Assembly: GCA_007844125.1 (NCBI GenBank)
Contig: CM017559.1
Location: forward strand, 35,145,260 to 35,209,259
DNA length: 64,000 nucleotides
Source of the DNA: Sinonovacula constricta
Lineage: Eukaryota; Mollusca; Bivalvia; Cardiida; Solecurtidae
Direction: 5' to 3'
The notes beneath the pieces are model-generated. The model did not search any database. It was not told the origin of the DNA and was given only the letters and a program-made list of their open reading frames with translations. Made by a program: the position numbers and the translations under genes. Positions 49,873-60,660 of this stretch are shown one piece after another. The first letter of the stretch is position 1, and every line of letters begins with the position of its first letter.

Positions 49873-50035
49873 TGTGTCTATTTATATAAGTCAAAGTTCT
49901 CTGCTTGCTCTTACCATTATGTCTATTTATATAAGTCAAAGTTCTCTGCTTGCTCTTACCAAACTTAATTTCATGTACACTTTCCAGGAAACAGGCCAAA
50001 CTAAACTCCATGTACACTTTCCAGGAAATAGGCTT
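49873..50035. repeat. Two adjacent short tandem duplications
   Basis: GTCTATTTATATAAGTCAAA with GTTCTCTGCTTGCTCTTACC is present twice with a period of about 47, followed directly by a second duplication containing ATGTACACTTTCCAGGAAA with a period of about 37. The minus-strand open frame over them is repeat-derived. Confidence 0.88.
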
Positions 50036-50499
50036 TGTAGACACTGATGTCTTTATATCACATCTTTTGATTAAAAGTTGTCACCGATTCTGAAATACAA
50101 TCTCAGACAATCTGTTACGAGTGTTTATAAATCACTATGTTATGGCTTATATTCACTATGCTTGAGAGATCTCGAAAGGTGTCAGTATGAGATATTATGT
50201 TTCGGCGACAAGATACCAAGTTTGCAAAAAAGTATAATACATTTACTCAACCATTTACCATTGTGTGTGTATATAATAAATTCTGTTTTTAATTAATTTT
50301 TAAAATGCATATTTTGTATTATAAAAAATACACGTCTTTTTTTCTTTTTATGTATATTTCTCGAAAGTTTATGTTATTACTAATAAGCTATAAGAAGAAA
50401 ACTGTCTTCATATTAGTTTTCCTATAGATGACTGCAGTAATATCTACCCTGAGAGTGATTTAACATAACTGACGTCTTTCTTTTTGATGTTTCATGTAT

Positions 50500-50790
50500 A
50501 GGGGTTATCGGACAGGTCTGACCACAAATATTTACATTAATTATCTTAGTAAACCATAGATATCTGAACAGATCTGGCAAAATGTTGTTTATCGATGTCT
50601 TACACCTGTATGAAAAGAGAGCCATAACGCCACACTCATCATTAAATCCCATATAACATATCCGAGACACGCTGCACAGTTACATTATTTGAAACCAAGA
50701 AAACCACGTGACCACTTATGTGATAGGTCATCCACGTCATCCGCAGTGACGTCGATGTTTATTTTTTAGCAGGAATCCCAATTGTTCTTA
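50500..50790 (+). repeat. Dispersed repeat family R2, full copy
   Basis: GGGTTATCGGACAGGTCTGA, GAACAGATCTGGCAAAATGT, CGAGACACGCTGCACAGTTA, AACCAAGAAAACCACGTGAC, CGTCATCCGCAGTGACGTCG and AGCAGGAATCCCAATTGTTC, in the same order as the intron 2 copy. The minus-strand open frame 50422-50670 is inside it and is not a gene. Confidence 0.72.
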
Positions 50791-51194
50791 TTTATTGATG
50801 TGAAAAGAATGAAAGTGTTTAAGTGTTGATTAACGAGTTTTACTGCCCTGGTATTGAAGTTCTGTTGAAAATTGTCAAAGCTTAGACTAAAGTATGCAGA
50901 AATTATGTGCAAATACCCAAAACAGAGGTCAGATATTGTTACATATATAAGATATAAGCATAATGTCGGATAAGTCCTTTAATATGCCAGATTAATTTAA
51001 TGAAGGTACTTTGATAACCATTTAAGAGCTTGTCTATGCATTTAATATCAGAGTATCATTATTCAACACAAAATACAGTTAAACACAACGGCTAATGCAG
51101 TTCCTCAATAGAACTTGTAGACAATTTATCTATTCTTATTCAAATATTGTTGAACAATCTCGTACACAGCAGTTTTTCTGGATGAATGAGCACC

Positions 51195-51290
51195 GAAGTG
51201 CTAATGTAGTGCGCAGTTAAAGCTACAAAAATCGTAACTTTTTTTCGTAACTAAGCTACAAAAATCATAACTTTTTTTCGTAACTATTGT
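51195..51290. repeat. Short tandem duplication
   Basis: AGCTACAAAAATCGTAACTT and TTTTTCGTAACTA repeated twice in direct order. Confidence 0.85.
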
Positions 51291-51540
51291 TCGAATATTT
51301 ACAACACGCTTTAATCAAACTTATAATTATAACAACCACATGATTACTAATAAAAATAATGCAATATCTATAACAGTCTGGTCGGTCTTTCCTTTGTGAT
51401 GAAGTGACATACTTCATGCGGAACAATTTGTTTTCCCATTCCGTTTGCACCTCAGTGTAGAACAAATTTTTATAAGCTCTGGTAATTTCTTTTACTTTAC
51501 TCGTCTTTAATGGACGATATATAATTGCTATCTCAGTAAC

Positions 51541-51543
<3 letters not shown>

Positions 51544-51578
<35 letters not shown>

Positions 51579-51673
51579 GTGCGTGCCTGCGTGCGTACGT
51601 GCGTGCGTGTGTGTGTCCGTGCGTGTGTGAGTGCGTGTGTGTGCGTGTGTGCGTGCGTGCGTGCGTGTGTGTG
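51544..51673. repeat. (CT)n and (GCGT/GT)n compound microsatellite
   Basis: CT run 51544-51574, then alternating GTGC/GTGT to 51673. The 164-codon minus-strand frame across it (THTHARTHTR and RERERE runs) is a low-complexity artefact. Confidence 0.95.
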
Positions 51674-52405
51674 TTCAGTTGCAAATCATTGAAGCTGACA
51701 GAGGCCGTTAACCATACTTCACATATTGTAAGAGAATAATACGCTCGTTTTGACATCACTTATTAAAATATACATGCAACTATTTAACATCACTTTCTCA
51801 ATGAGACGATCGCCTCTCACAGTAACATAACATTTATCAGTTGTATCAAGATATTATATCGAGGTTTATCGTGCTGCTGCATCATAAATATTAGGATAAC
51901 ACGCGCACATGTAGGCTGTGTTCTTGGTGGTACGTGTTACTCAATGAGGTGTGGCTTTGTCACTCAAACATGGTTAACACTAATAAATGTGGGCTTGCAT
52001 ATCATCGATGTAAGCATTAAGTCTAAGAACATCGATATCAGATGAGTCGTTTCCACGAGCCAGTACGTTGTTACCGTGTTAACTTGACTGCGTGCAGCAT
52101 GCTCTTGTCTTGTTGGCTGCAAAATGCATTGTAAATTTATTGTTTTGCTGTTGTTGTTGTTGTTTTGTTGCGTTTCATTCTCGGTTCCATTGCATTTAAG
52201 CTTCTTAACAAAAGAAAATAGTTTTATAAAAACGGATTATTTGCTTTCATCAGTTAATTTAAGAAAAGAAAACTTCCCCAGGAGTAAACACGTAGTATAT
52301 AATTACACGAGTACATATTGTTTCCTTCTTCGTAAAGAAATAGATTTTGTTGCTTTCCAATTTAATTTTTTATATGTGCCATCTTTATAGTTCTGATCCA
52401 TAATG

Positions 52406-53340
52406 CAGGGCTGGAAAAATTTTCTTTTTCATGACTAGTCCCGGACTAGTAACCAGGACAAAGATGACTTGTCCGAAATGTGCATCATTTTCAATAAATG
52501 GACACTAATTTGTCATATATATAACTAACAAACAAGGTATAAACAAGTTTTTGTTTCTTTTTTGTCTGTAAAACAGCATATAATTTAACACAAAAGTAAA
52601 GAATAAATAAGTTACAGCTGATTAAATAGCTCTTGCAATGTTCTGATTTTATAAAGAAAATACATGTACATTGTTTTTGTAACAATGTCAAATTTTAATC
52701 ATCCTGACCCTGACACGTAAATGTTGGGCCAATACACTTGTACACTTTACGTTACTCACTTATACAACTACTTTGTCTCCATAACATATTTACAGTATTC
52801 TGACATTACACCATGGTAAGGCATGAAAGGTTTGCTTTTTTAACAACTGAATCGTACCAAGATATACCTTATACCCAACTTAATTGGCATCGAGTATTGT
52901 TTAATTGGGCTATTGTATTCAGATATGACAATGAAAGTACCTGGCTCTAATCCCTTTACTCTTCGCGTGCCGAGTTTAAAAAGTTCGCGAGTCAATTATC
53001 ACTTATCACATGTACTTCAATATGCAGTATTAATGCCGTTATTTGTCACCTACACATTGATTGGCCGATCATGTTAAGCGTTGATGTATCGCACGTCGTG
53101 ATTGGCTGTTTTGGGATGCGTTTGAATTGTCTATGCGAAGCCATTACGTGGTGTTAATAAAACGCCCCAGGCGATAGCTTGATTGGTTGCATCGCTAATT
53201 AGGTACCGCTGTGTATTGTCACTTGTCCGGCCGTCTATTTAATGACTAGCCCGGGACTAATTTAATGACCAATGGTCACTAGCCCGAAACTACATGTTGA
53301 CTAGTCCGGGACGTCGGGCTAGCGTATTTTTCCAGCCCTG
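52406..53340. mobile_element. 935-bp non-autonomous hAT-like DNA transposon
   Basis: Terminal inverted repeats of 15 bp: CAGGGCTGGAAAAAT at 52406-52420 and its reverse complement ending at 53340. Flanks CATAATG at 52399-52405 and 53341-53347 are identical target-site duplications. CAGGG ends are typical of hAT elements, which make 8-bp duplications; only 7 bases match here, so one base has changed or the class is only related. Inside are sub-terminal palindromic motifs such as ACTAGTCCCGGACTAGT near the left end and several GACTAG..CCCGGGAC variants near the right end. No transposase frame is present. Confidence 0.88.
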
Positions 53341-53842
53341 CATAATGCAATGATTCGTAATTATTAACACATTCGGAAAATTATTATTTGTGCATAAATC
53401 ATTTTGTGAAGATTTGCAATTTTCTTTTGACTATTTTAGTAAATAATCATTTTAAACATTAAATGATCACACATGCAAAATAAAACATAATGTTAAATGT
53501 ATTGTGAAACTTTGGAGGTGGTACACAACTCTTTGTTTTTGAAATTAAAATGCAAAACCGTATGATTTACTTCAAAGGATTTACTTACATCTCTTTGACA
53601 TTGTCCTACATGTAGATTTGCATTGTTATTTCAATTCAACAATAAAGTATGTGAACACCTATATAGGCGTGATAGTTATAGTTTTTCGGCGTTACTGTCT
53701 AACCTTACTTTGGACTTACTTACATGTAGATATGAGGACGCAATGCAAACCCAGATGGAGCGCGAAGTGGCCAGCATTAGTATATTACATGTAGTATAAA
53801 TTACCCATTTCATCAGCATATAAGAGATATGGACGTCAGTCT

Positions 53843-54110
53843 TTAAGGTAGTATCTGACAGTATCGTCCAAAATATTTGCATTAAACATCATAATAAACC
53901 ATTGTTACCTGAACAGGTCTCGCAAAATGCTGTTTATAGATGTCCTACATCTGTCGGTTAAGGAAACCATAACGCCGCAATCGTCATTACAAACATGTTT
54001 TACCTATCCGAGCCACGCTGCACAGTGAGCTATTTTTAAACCAAGAAAACCATGCGACCATTGTTGTTTTTGTTCATCCACGTCATCCGCTGTGACGATG
54101 ATGTCTATCG
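53843..54110 (+). repeat. Dispersed repeat family R2, near-full copy
   Basis: AAGGTAGTATCTGACAGTAT, ACCTGAACAGGTCTCGCAAA, GAGCCACGCTGCACAGTGAG, AACCAAGAAAACCATGCGAC and CACGTCATCCGCTGTGACGA. Collinear with 50500-50790; lies about 500 bases after the hAT-like element. The minus-strand frame 53676-53882 is not a gene. Confidence 0.7.
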
Positions 54111-54114
54111 GTAT

Positions 54115-56035
54115 TTACAGGTATTGTTACACATATAAGATGTAGGTAAACTGTCTTATTAAACTCCATAGAATTGAATTTAAATTGAAATCTAAATTTA
54201 ATATTATAATCAGCATTTAATTTTGCATTTAGACAAGATAATGATGAGCAAGATGCCCATTATCTGAAAAAAAAAACTATACAGGATTATGTGGCGAACC
54301 TGAGTTTAATACTATAATCAGAATTTAATATTACTGTTAAACAAGATAATGGTGATTAAGATGCCCATTATCTGAAAGAATGTGAAAGAAAGCGTTAGAA
54401 CGAAGATACTGACTAATGAACTTAGGCAGGCACATTTGTACCTTACCCTTAACAGTTCAAGATGGTATGTGGGTTGAAATTAATTCACATTCGTCGATAC
54501 AGTAATTGCGATATCTTTTATAAAAAAAAATAGAAGAGAAAATTTAATTTGAATTGAAGTAATTCTCTAATAAGTGTGTTGTTGTTGTTTTTTCAAAACG
54601 TTGCAGTACGCATTGCACTGTATTTGAACTATTTAAAGGAAAAAAAATACAGACAGCGGAGTCGATTTGCTGATTCTGTGTTTATCAAGACATGTGCACA
54701 ACTACTAGATGTAAATTCTGCTTATCTAAACTACTCCAGACACCATGCATCTATGACCCTTATCGATATCGTTATGATATAAAAGCAGAGGCGTTTATGC
54801 TTTACAATGTTTGGAATTGTATTGAAAACAGGGACTCAGGCTTTTCTCAGAGAGTTGGATATACATTACGACAGGCTTACAAGTTATCGTGCTTTTTAGG
54901 TTCTTTGTGTCTCAGATTTATTCACTTAAAATTAAGCATTTGACAAAGAGATTATGAAAGCAACCGCATTCGTGTCTAATTACTACCGCTGTATTTACCG
55001 CATACCTTTATCACTGTAGCCAAATGAGAGACATTCATAAGTAGTCTCCCCCGAATAATGCCTAAATGCAAGTAGGTCCTTTCATTTGTTTTACTCGGTT
55101 TTTATGCTTGTGTTATTTGGAGTGCATGTTGACTTGTATGCCTTTCTTTGGATATCCAGATTAACCATCATCATCAAACACTTCCATTTTCTTTTTGAAA
55201 TAACAAATCTCTATAAGTATTTAAATGGATTTTAAGCTTATACATGTACGAATGCAAGAGTAAGAAATTTCGCTGTTTGTTATTGCAATATCAACAAAAG
55301 GACAGGCAATCAAGTCCAAGAATTCCAACTAAAATTACCTACCTACTGTTTGGAATATCTCGGATATTAACTTACAAGGGAGATAATTTCCATTCCACCA
55401 ATATACCTAATTACTAAAGGCATTTATTACTGTAATCAAGTCTGGATCTGTGGACGGTGTTTCGTTACAGTTCGCCGGTATCGCACTATCCATATAATTG
55501 CATAATTGTATACGTGATGGAACCGAGATACAATGCTGAATATGATATAGTGACCAACGGAGCAATACACTGCGAATCATCTCAGTTACGGATTACCGAA
55601 GTGCATACATTTAATCATAAGTATGATTAGATTCTATCCTAAATCCAAGAACAAGGTAAATAGAATTGTATATTTCTGGAAAAATGTTTCTCTGTGAAAT
55701 AATGGACCAGCCGCATTGTTAACATAAGAAGCATCTCGTCTTGTTCTTTCAGCAGTCTAAATTGGCCGATTGATAGTTATCTCTCATTAACATCCTTAAA
55801 TCGAAGTAAAGGTACATGTAAGCTGACATCAAAGTAAAGTAATATTAATATCAAACTACAATAACTTATGTCCTTTGTAAGTATCTTTATATATCTGTTT
55901 ATTAAAACACTTTCGGACAGTTTATTTTGAGTGTCAGTACACATATTGACTTTCAACCTAGTAAATTTGTCGGGGTCTGTTGCAGGGATACGGGAGCTAC
56001 AATATGCATCTCTTGAAACTTCGTTTTTTGACGAC
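54115..56035. other. No gene recognised
   Basis: AT-rich. A short direct repeat (AAGATAATG.TGA..AAGATGCCCATTATCTGAAA) occurs at about 54234-54265 and 54343-54376. Open frames 54576-54943 overlap and show no recognised motif. Confidence 0.45.
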
Positions 56036-56042
56036 TGGGATA

Positions 56043-56312
56043 CTGTCTGTCTGTCTGTTTATCCGCCAAATCGACCGAACTTTTCGCCCGCCCAGCAGAA
56101 CTCTCGCCACACTGTCTGCCTGCCTGTTCGTCGGTCTGTCTGTACGTCCGTCTGTCTGTTCGTTCGTCTGCCCGTCCGTCTGTTCGTCTGTCTGTTTGTC
56201 CGTTTCTCAGTCCTTCTGTCGGTATGCATGATTGTCTGTCAATCTGTCCCACTGTCTGTCTGTCTCACTGTTTGCTTGCCTGTCTGTCTGTATGCCTGTC
56301 TGTCTGTCGAAA
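56043..56312. repeat. Degenerate (CTGT)n microsatellite
   Basis: Long tract of CTGTCTGTCTGT broken by CCGT, CGTT and short unique pieces. It keeps several frames open on both strands (CLSVCLFVRLPVR-type peptides); these are low-complexity artefacts. Confidence 0.93.
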
Positions 56313-56559
56313 TAAAGCGACAAAACATGTTTTCAAATGTGGCGAGTACGCTGTGGGAGTGTCTTTGAATGTAATTTTTGACAAATATTTCAAAATATTA
56401 CTTTGGAGAGGAAATATTTTAAAACAGCGAGCTTCTGACTATTTGACGTGCATAATTAATCAAAAGGAAAATGTTAAAAGGTCCTATGTAAACTACCACA
56501 GATAGTTAAATTTTAACTACCCCTAGACAAAGGCATAAAAGGTAAATTTAAGTGATATA

Positions 56560-56705
56560 AACACAGAGACGAGACATAACAAAAAAAGAGAAAACCAACA
56601 ATTACCGCCTTGGAACGCTCAGTCGGGTTGTTATATTTGTATTGCGACTGGCACGATGTTTGCATACAGCTTTAAACAGAGTCTACTTATACGTGTGTAT
56701 AATGG
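56560..56705 (+). repeat. Dispersed repeat family R1, partial copy
   Basis: AATTACCGCCTTGGAACGCTCAGTCGG, then GCGACTGGCACGATGTTTGC and CAGCTTTAAACAGAGTCTAC. The hairpin arms are partly kept. It forms an inverted pair with 57515-57690, about 0.8 kb apart. Confidence 0.5.
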
Positions 56706-57171
56706 TTTTGACGGGTTTTAAGCAGCTCTGATAAATTTATTTAATTTCTTGTCAGACGCCCAAGGAGGTGTCAATCGATGTTGTAATGGGCATCATTCCT
56801 TGCGTCATATATATATTTTTACTCAAGTAATTATGATTTTAATACATTTGAGATGAGAAGATACGCGATATCTCGGGAGCGGGATGCGGGGTGGGGGTGG
56901 TGGTTGTGTGTGTGTCAATATTCCGTTTAACTCATTCGCAGTTTTTCCGTTACGCCTTGGAGTGGCGCATCAATAGTTTCATATTTAAGCAAAATATCTT
57001 GTATTATGTCTAGCTTGTTATGGAAACATTGATTTGAGTCCTCAATTAAAAAGTACCCTTCTACAATTGAGCATTTTCCCCGCAACATTTAAAAAGAATT
57101 ATCTTTGCAGTTCATCGCAATCAATCATTATGAATCTTGATATGGTAATCCTTTTCGTAACCGCTCCCTAC

Positions 57172-57274
57172 AGGTCTGATATGTGTTTGAATCCACTTCT
57201 CGGGGTCTGTAGTATCTTCTGACGGTCCGTTTCTGGAGCTGTCGTTTGCGACACCGTCCGGAGTTATGACAAAG
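57172..57274 (-). CDS. Candidate internal exon, 103 nt, unrecognised
   Basis: On the minus strand an acceptor-like TTTGTGTTTATTAAATTCAG precedes an open 34-codon stretch (FVITPDGVANDSSRNGPSED, then TTDPEKWIQTHIRP), which ends at AGACCT followed by GTAGGG. The hydrophilic composition and raised GC differ from the surroundings. No sister exons were found on either side, so it may be a fragment or chance. Confidence 0.25.
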
Positions 57275-57514
57275 CTGAATTTAATAAACACAAAGGTTTG
57301 ACCTTGCATGAACGACTACTCAATGTCGGTTATTCATGCCTGGGAAGAAGTAGTGCGTTTAAAGAACACATATTTTGTCAATGGAGACTAGATGCGACAA
57401 ATTCATGCATTAATATTGTGATCTATTTAAACTAGAAGTTCAAATAATTATATTGTGCAAAGAAGATATACATGAAATGCAGGTTTATTAATGAATAAAG
57501 CCGCGTAGGAATAT

Positions 57515-57690
57515 CGGTCCATATTGCCGACTGACCGTTCCAAGGCGGTAACTGTCGGGTTTGCTCTTTTCCTAAAATGACTCGTCACAAATTTGTTCCT
57601 GCTTTTCGCTCTGCTTGCATGTGGAGTACCTTTGTTCTGTGCCTTTTCGGAGTTTGGTATATGTTGCAATACTCACAGGACTTTGTCATA
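57515..57690 (-). repeat. Dispersed repeat family R1, inverted copy
   Basis: ATATTGCCGACTGACCGTTC, CAAGGCGGTAACTGTCGGGT, ATGACTCGTCACAAATTTGT, GAGTACCTTTGTTCTGTGCC and TATATGTTGCAATACTCACA; all occur, inverted, in the 3895-4104 copy. Open frames over it are not genes. Confidence 0.65.
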
Positions 57691-57839
57691 TATTTCTATT
57701 CGTGAAATGTATCGAAACGGGAAAAGAACTGTAAAAAGAACCAGTGTTTCACTGACTATGCCTTATTTGCTACATCGAGATACCTGCAATATGCCTCACT
57801 GCCTTCTGCAGCTAGATCTGAACCAGGTTATGTAGGACA

Positions 57840-60330
57840 GAGGTCAGTCGTATTATCTAAGCATCTCAGTATATAGTTACTTCACGCACTCGAGATTTTT
57901 ATAATCTGATTCTATTCATAGGACACAGTGTTGACTAATTAAATACCTGGGAGTAAATTTTAAACTAAGTATTTTGCGGTGGCATCCGGTGTCATTTAAA
58001 AGGATTAGTTTAGACCAAATTTCAGTTAAAATGCAATCAAAAAAAAAATTAAAATATGTTTAATATAGTTTTTAATATCCAGATATTGGATGTTAAGGAC
58101 TCTGTTATTACTTCTTATAATTAATATGGTAAATATATTTTATACAAATGTATGCTATTCTCATACTAATTATGAATAGGTTAGATAACAAATATTTTCT
58201 CAGTTTTAATCTAGACATAACAAGACAGAAGGGTAAAGTACAGATATGACGTTATTAGGCCAAATTGTGTTACACATATTCATTTTCGCATTTTTCGTTA
58301 ATTGTATGTCATAACACGAATGCGCTTGTCATTGCGGTTTGCTTGATTAATGTTCCATTTTGTTCTCTAGAAACTTATTGCAGACGAAACATCAGTATTC
58401 TTATTTTTGTAAATTTTTGTTAGGAAATAGTTAAATTGTGGTTTAAGTTACATGGTAAGAGACTGACAGCAATATCATTAATGGCATATTTGCATATTTC
58501 TTACATTTTAATGAATTGATCTTTAAATAATGAAAATACTTATTGTGACTGAAGTTCGAAATATTATGTAAAAAACATTACCCGAAGCAAAAAATATTTT
58601 TTTTATTACGGCAAATGTGAGTAACAAATTTAATGTTTCAGGGATACCGCTAATCTCGTGTCAATAAAATAACATGAAACGCATTAAGAATGAGGAGACG
58701 ATTAAAAGTTTCAACAAAGTTAATTAAGATGATCTACACTTCAAACGAACCGAAGATTTTTAGTAAAGAAGGTAATTGAAGCCAATTTCAAGCTTTGTTA
58801 GATATTTCGTAATCGTGTCATTCAGGTTTGTTACATTGAAGAAAGAATCAGAGTTTTACTAAAAGAAAAAGCAAAAGAAAGAGCAAAGTTTACAGGCAAG
58901 TTTTATAACTAAAATGTAAGTATTAACAATAGTTAAATACATTTAAGAAAGTGAACAACGTCAAAAGTTATTTATATGCGTCTTAAGTAGATAAGTTCAT
59001 TTTCCCCCAAAATCATAAATCATAAAGAAACGGCTGTGCATTCGACCGACTCCTCGTTAAACCACTGCTCCGGCTAGAAAATCATCTACTATTATCATAA
59101 ATATAAAAATATCTACAGCTCCATGAATATTTTATGTAAAAACAAGAGTTAAACATTATTTTTCTGTGTTTCCTCGTTCCGAATAAAGACTTAATTTGTA
59201 CACCCTCTGTCACACATAAAAATCTCAAACAAATTCTTATTAACAAATCCTAGACTGAGTAAGCGACTCTGTACTCAGACACCAACAGCTGTCTGGAACT
59301 AAAAGGACAACAATAACATAAATGAAGATATGTTGTAGAGACGTCGGACCCCTAGAAGTATCAGAATTGATTTGTCCTAAATTATCCAACATTTCTAAAA
59401 GCCTTTGTAAATGGCATACTGACCGGCCCGGCATGAACCGGAAATGGAATCAATTAGTGTCAGATAATTCAGGCATAAACCAAAACACGTCGGAAGAGAT
59501 GACACTGGCACTTTCTTTCGACACGCCAATTGATATGCAGTTTCTGGTTCATTGATCTATGATTATTTAGGTCTACTTTGTTTTCGGAGGTTTGATTTTC
59601 GTCCAGCCTGTATTTACGTCTGACAATTAAAATTAGGTATACAGTGTGGCAAGGAATTACGTTGATTTGATGTACACGTAATTTATCCGTAAGTTGAATC
59701 CAAACATAGTAAGTTTGGATCAAAACAAAGAAAATATATTCAGCAAGTTGCGCCAACTTCAACTTAATTTCTAGACACATATTTGCTTCGGCTGATTTAT
59801 TAATTTTGAAATAAATTTGGAACTAAGTGAAGGCAAAATCCCTCATTTGGACTGAAGGCTAGATTTATTCTCATTTAGGAGGGCTTTCTTAACATTTAAA
59901 TATTTTTAAGTTGTATACATATTTGCCAAGTTGTTGAGACCTGGTTTTAAGTAATTAACATACTTGTATACTTTTGTTGCTTCTGCCTAGTCCTAGTTTA
60001 TCGAATCATTTGTAATTACTTGCTAAAATTAACCTTATGAATCCTTGTGTTTTATGGCAATTGTGAGATTCCTCCGAGACCTCGCTTAATATGCCCAACT
60101 ACTAAATAAATCAACCTAAATGAATGTATATATATGCCAAGGGAGTGCGTAATGGACTGATACACTTAAGAAACATCGAGGGCATCTGGTTGGCGTTTGT
60201 ATACGCGAACAAAGACTCTGCCTCAGAGTAGGCATAGGCTGGTTGTCCTGAAAACCGAAACATACAGGCAACACATCACGAACACGAACACATGCAGCAT
60301 CACAGTTCAGATTGATACCTTCTGAAAGTG
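57840..60330. other. Mostly featureless; one low-confidence protein-like frame
   Basis: AT-rich except about 59320-59555, where a plus-strand frame of 77 codons (LEVSELICPKLSNISKSLCK, KWNQLVSDNSGINQNTSEEM) has non-random composition after an acceptor-like TATGTTGTAG at about 59338. No family recognised and no further exons seen. Confidence 0.35.
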
Positions 60331-60343
60331 GGCTATACTTAGA

Positions 60344-60651
60344 GATACCGGACCTGGTAACGCAATCGGTAGAGCATTGTCTTCAGGAACGGGATATCAC
60401 GAGTTTGATCCCTTGCCACGACATAACAAAGTCGTTAAAATGGTAGTGGTATAGCTCCCTTGCTAACCCTTAAGTAATTATAAGGCTAGTTCCACGACTG
60501 GTTGGCCCGTTTTCGGAATAATGTGACTGGTTGTGATATCAGGCCAGGTGTTCAGGCCTTACACCGTGAAGGCAGCGCTATATTTGTTTCAAGTGGACAC
60601 CATCTCCAGATAACTGAAATACTGATTGTGGGACAATAAAATCAGTAAACG
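60344..60651 (+). mobile_element. Full-length tRNA-derived SINE with target-site duplications
   Basis: 308-bp element. Head ACCGGACCTGGTAACGCAAT..GGTAGAGC (A box) and GAGTTTGATCCC (B box), then AAGTCGTTAAAATGGTAGTG, TAAGGCTAGTTCCACGACTG, GTTGGCCCGTTTTCGGAATA, CAGGCCAGGTGTTCAGGCC, GTGAAGGCAGCGCTATATTT, CATCTCCAGATAACTGAAAT and a tail GGGACAATAAAATCAGTAAA. Flanked by identical ATACTTAGA at 60335-60343 and 60652-60660. It defines the family whose partial copies are at 4810, 44130 and 49293. Confidence 0.85.
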
Positions 60652-60660
60652 ATACTTAGA

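Noticed and set aside
50422..50670. 82-codon minus-strand frame
   Set aside because: Contained in an R2 repeat copy; homologous copies do not keep the frame open.
51265..51759. 164-codon minus-strand frame
   Set aside because: Central half encodes THTHART and RERERE runs from GT/CT microsatellites; the rest has no recognised domain.
55931..56505. Frames rich in CLSVCLFVRL
   Set aside because: Degenerate CTGT microsatellite; open in several frames on both strands.
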